Shown here one piece after another: positions 62,334 to 64,000 of a DNA stretch of 64,000 nucleotides (position 1 is the stretch's first letter; each line of letters begins with the position of its first letter). A program made the translations under genes and the position numbers. Source of the stretch: JBPRGG01 sp051418075. Lineage in GTDB: Bacteria > Bacteroidota > Bacteroidia > Cytophagales > Cyclobacteriaceae. The stretch lies in contig JBPRGG010000171.1 of the NCBI GenBank assembly GCA_051418075.1, positions 1-64,000 on the forward strand, given 5' to 3'. A model generated the notes under the pieces. The model was not told the DNA's origin. It saw only the letters and a list, made by a program, of their open reading frames with translations, and made no database searches.

Positions 62334-64000
62334 ATGAAAAATTTTAAATCTTTTTTCGTCGCATCATTGGTAGTTCTGATGAGTGCATTTTTAGTCTCCT
62401 GTCAGCAGGATGATATCACTGTTTCACCTACAGGGGTAGAATTTATCCTTTCACCTGGCCTGGTTCAGGATGATGGGGCTCGAATGAATCAGGATGGTAA
62501 TGAATTTCCCACCGTTGGAGAAGGAGTGTGTGAGCTTATAAATGCTGCTTATGTTGAAGTAGTTATTGAGGGAATTGCTGATGAACTTACGTTGCCCGTT
62601 AATCAATGGGGAGTCGAATATAAAACAGACCTGGCTGAACTGGAACCGGGCACCTATTATATATTGAGCTTTGTAGTATACAATGATCAGGGAGATGCCA
62701 TTTTCGCTACCCCTGCTGCAGATAGTGAATTTGGTCCTTTTGTATCAACAGCACTACCGCTTCAATTTTCAGTTTCCCTGTATGAAAAAACGCCTTTGAT
62801 TATAGAAGTGCTATGTGTTGAAAATTTCACACCCCCTCAATTTGGCTTTTCATTCTGGAATTTAGATATAAAAGCTACCCGGCAGCTTTGTATTTGGGGT
62901 AATTCTTGTGATCCAGATCAAAATAACGGTCTGGCTCAAATGGAGGCCTGGATATATCCGGATAAACAGCATACTGAGGCAACGGATCTGATCTGGGGTG
63001 GTCGTACGGATATAGAAGATGAAGACCCGGATAATAACATCCTTTGTTTGAAATTCCCTTATGATCCGGAAATACCAGCGGAAGAACAGATTTTCTATGT
63101 GATGTTGCAAATAGATAATATTTTACTGACTGCTACTTTAAGTCTGGCCGACATTGAAGAAATAAATACCAACGCAGGCTATATTCACCTGAACAAAGAT
63201 TGCGACTACAATTTTAATCTATTCGAAAATACAGCAAATTTCAGGGTGGAACCTGGTGGAGAGGATGATACCCAGGCTATGCTGCAGGCCTTTGCCCTGG
63301 CCAAAGCTGCAGGTCCAGGTTCGGTGGTAGAGCTTGTTGAGGGTGAATATTTCATTGACTTCATTGAAATCAGAGAATTCAAAGGAAAATTCATTGGCGC
63401 TGGTAAAGGAAAAACCATCATTACTCCGGCAGAAGAACTTGCCATAGAGGATTTGATCGATCTTTACCTTAACACAATCCTGATACGATTTGTGGGTGGT
63501 GATGTAACCATGAGTGATATGACCATTAAAACCAATCCGGGAAGTTTTAATTCAGGAAGTCTAGAAGTCATCGATGGTTTGGTTGGGTTTTCTTCAATCA
63601 CCGCTCAATATACAGCCGAAGATGATTATATAAAAGTCTCTGTGGATAATGTTGAATTTAAAGGACATTTAAATGCATATCACGGGTTAAAGGCTGAATC
63701 TGGTTATCTTGGTTATAAAACACCTATACCTCTTTCCAATTACGATATAGAAGTCACCAATTGTTCTTTTGAAGGATTTAAATGGTATGGAGTCCTGATC
63801 ATGGAATTAGACGAAGGTAGTATAACCGTAGGAACTAATGAAAGAGGTAATGTATTTCAAAACAATAATTTTGTAGACCTGGGAATATGGCACAACGCCA
63901 ATGTTAAAGGGTTGGTTCAGGGAAATTCATTTATTAGCCATGGCGGCGGTGCATCTATTCAACTATTCAGTGCACCCTACCCTTCCGGACTGGAACAAGT
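62334..64000 (+). CDS. lipoprotein: conserved 297-residue module fused to a right-handed beta-helix (partial, runs off the window)
   Basis: The frame is open from the ATG at 62334 to the window end, 555 codons, so the C-terminus is missing. A lipoprotein signal ends at LVSC (cysteine 22). Residues to F297 are the same module as in the gene at 60265 (PTGVEFILSP, ARMNQDGNEFPTV, FATPAADSEFGPFVS, HLNKDC), ending at the same residue number. From about 300 the sequence becomes a pectate-lyase/NosD-like parallel beta-helix: 'GGEDDTQAMLQAFALAKAAGPGSVVEL' at the N-cap, 'GAGKGKTIITP', 'VTMSDMTIKT', 'NYDIEVTNCSFEGF' and 'GNVFQNNNFVDLG'. Such folds usually bind or cleave polysaccharides; the catalytic residues cannot be placed. 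Confidence 0.88.
   Translation, partial: MKNFKSFFVASLVVLMSAFLVSCQQDDITVSPTGVEFILSPGLVQDDGARMNQDGNEFPTVGEGVCELINAAYVEVVIEGIADELTLPVNQWGVEYKTDLAELEPGTYYILSFVVYNDQGDAIFATPAADSEFGPFVSTALPLQFSVSLYEKTPLIIEVLCVENFTPPQFGFSFWNLDIKATRQLCIWGNSCDPDQNNGLAQMEAWIYPDKQHTEATDLIWGGRTDIEDEDPDNNILCLKFPYDPEIPAEEQIFYVMLQIDNILLTATLSLADIEEINTNAGYIHLNKDCDYNFNLFENTANFRVEPGGEDDTQAMLQAFALAKAAGPGSVVELVEGEYFIDFIEIREFKGKFIGAGKGKTIITPAEELAIEDLIDLYLNTILIRFVGGDVTMSDMTIKTNPGSFNSGSLEVIDGLVGFSSITAQYTAEDDYIKVSVDNVEFKGHLNAYHGLKAESGYLGYKTPIPLSNYDIEVTNCSFEGFKWYGVLIMELDEGSITVGTNERGNVFQNNNFVDLGIWHNANVKGLVQGNSFISHGGGASIQLFSAPYPSGLEQ

Noticed and set aside
1..64000. CRISPR arrays, tRNA or rRNA genes, prophage or complete insertion sequences
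   Set aside because: No regularly spaced repeats of CRISPR type, no cloverleaf or rRNA segments, and no transposase, integrase or phage structural genes were seen.

Overview
The window looks like a moderately AT-rich chromosome segment from a free-living, probably marine or otherwise aerobic member of the Bacteroidota (Cytophagia/Saprospiria-like). The evidence is a SusC/SusD pair with an ECF sigma/FecR pair, a type IX secretion (T9SS) C-terminal sorting domain, an FG-GAP/ASPIC surface lipoprotein, many lipoproteins, KatG and carotenoid-type oxygenase metabolism, and one good TTG-N19-TAnnTTTG promoter, the Bacteroidota consensus. I saw no rRNA, tRNA, CRISPR array, prophage or intact insertion sequence.

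1-25 kb is mostly housekeeping and stress genes in small units. It holds the tail of an ECF sigma factor with a membrane partner, a lactonase-like lipoprotein, KatG, a membrane-anchored HEXXH protein, a carotenoid oxygenase, an RluE-type pseudouridine synthase, a PQQ-type sugar dehydrogenase and a flotillin-like FloA. A cold-shock block follows (DEAD-box helicase, two tandem Csp genes, a CSD protein), then Hsp20, YaaA, an FAD amine-oxidase-type flavoprotein, a polysaccharide lyase coupled to a lipoprotein with a methyltransferase fold, a GNAT protein, an amidase, a RibD-like reductase, a membrane MutS-like ATPase and a TrpF-like protein.

25-51 kb is a polysaccharide utilisation locus. On the minus strand, in transcription order, it encodes a GH106-type rhamnosidase, an esterase, a sulfatase, ECF sigma, FecR anti-sigma, SusC with an STN signalling domain, SusD, an FG-GAP/ASPIC lipoprotein, a DUF1622 protein, a GH78-type rhamnosidase and a sulfatase. 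Two more sulfatases are divergent on the plus strand. The set points to a sulfated, rhamnose-containing glycan.

51-58 kb holds regulators. A membrane-spanning AraC-HTH/TPR protein is divergent from an ankyrin lipoprotein plus acyltransferase operon, with three helically phased direct repeats between them. An ECF sigma factor is translationally coupled to an unusual membrane protein that ends in a T9SS sorting domain.

58-64 kb is the most unusual part. It is a tandem family in which a conserved upstream element (repeats of TGCAACATAA, 142-154 bp before each ATG) and a conserved lipoprotein module of about 297 residues are joined to different C-terminal domains: an alpha/beta hydrolase in one copy, a parallel beta-helix in the next (cut by the window end), and a decayed first copy with three in-frame stops. 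I know of no name for this arrangement.
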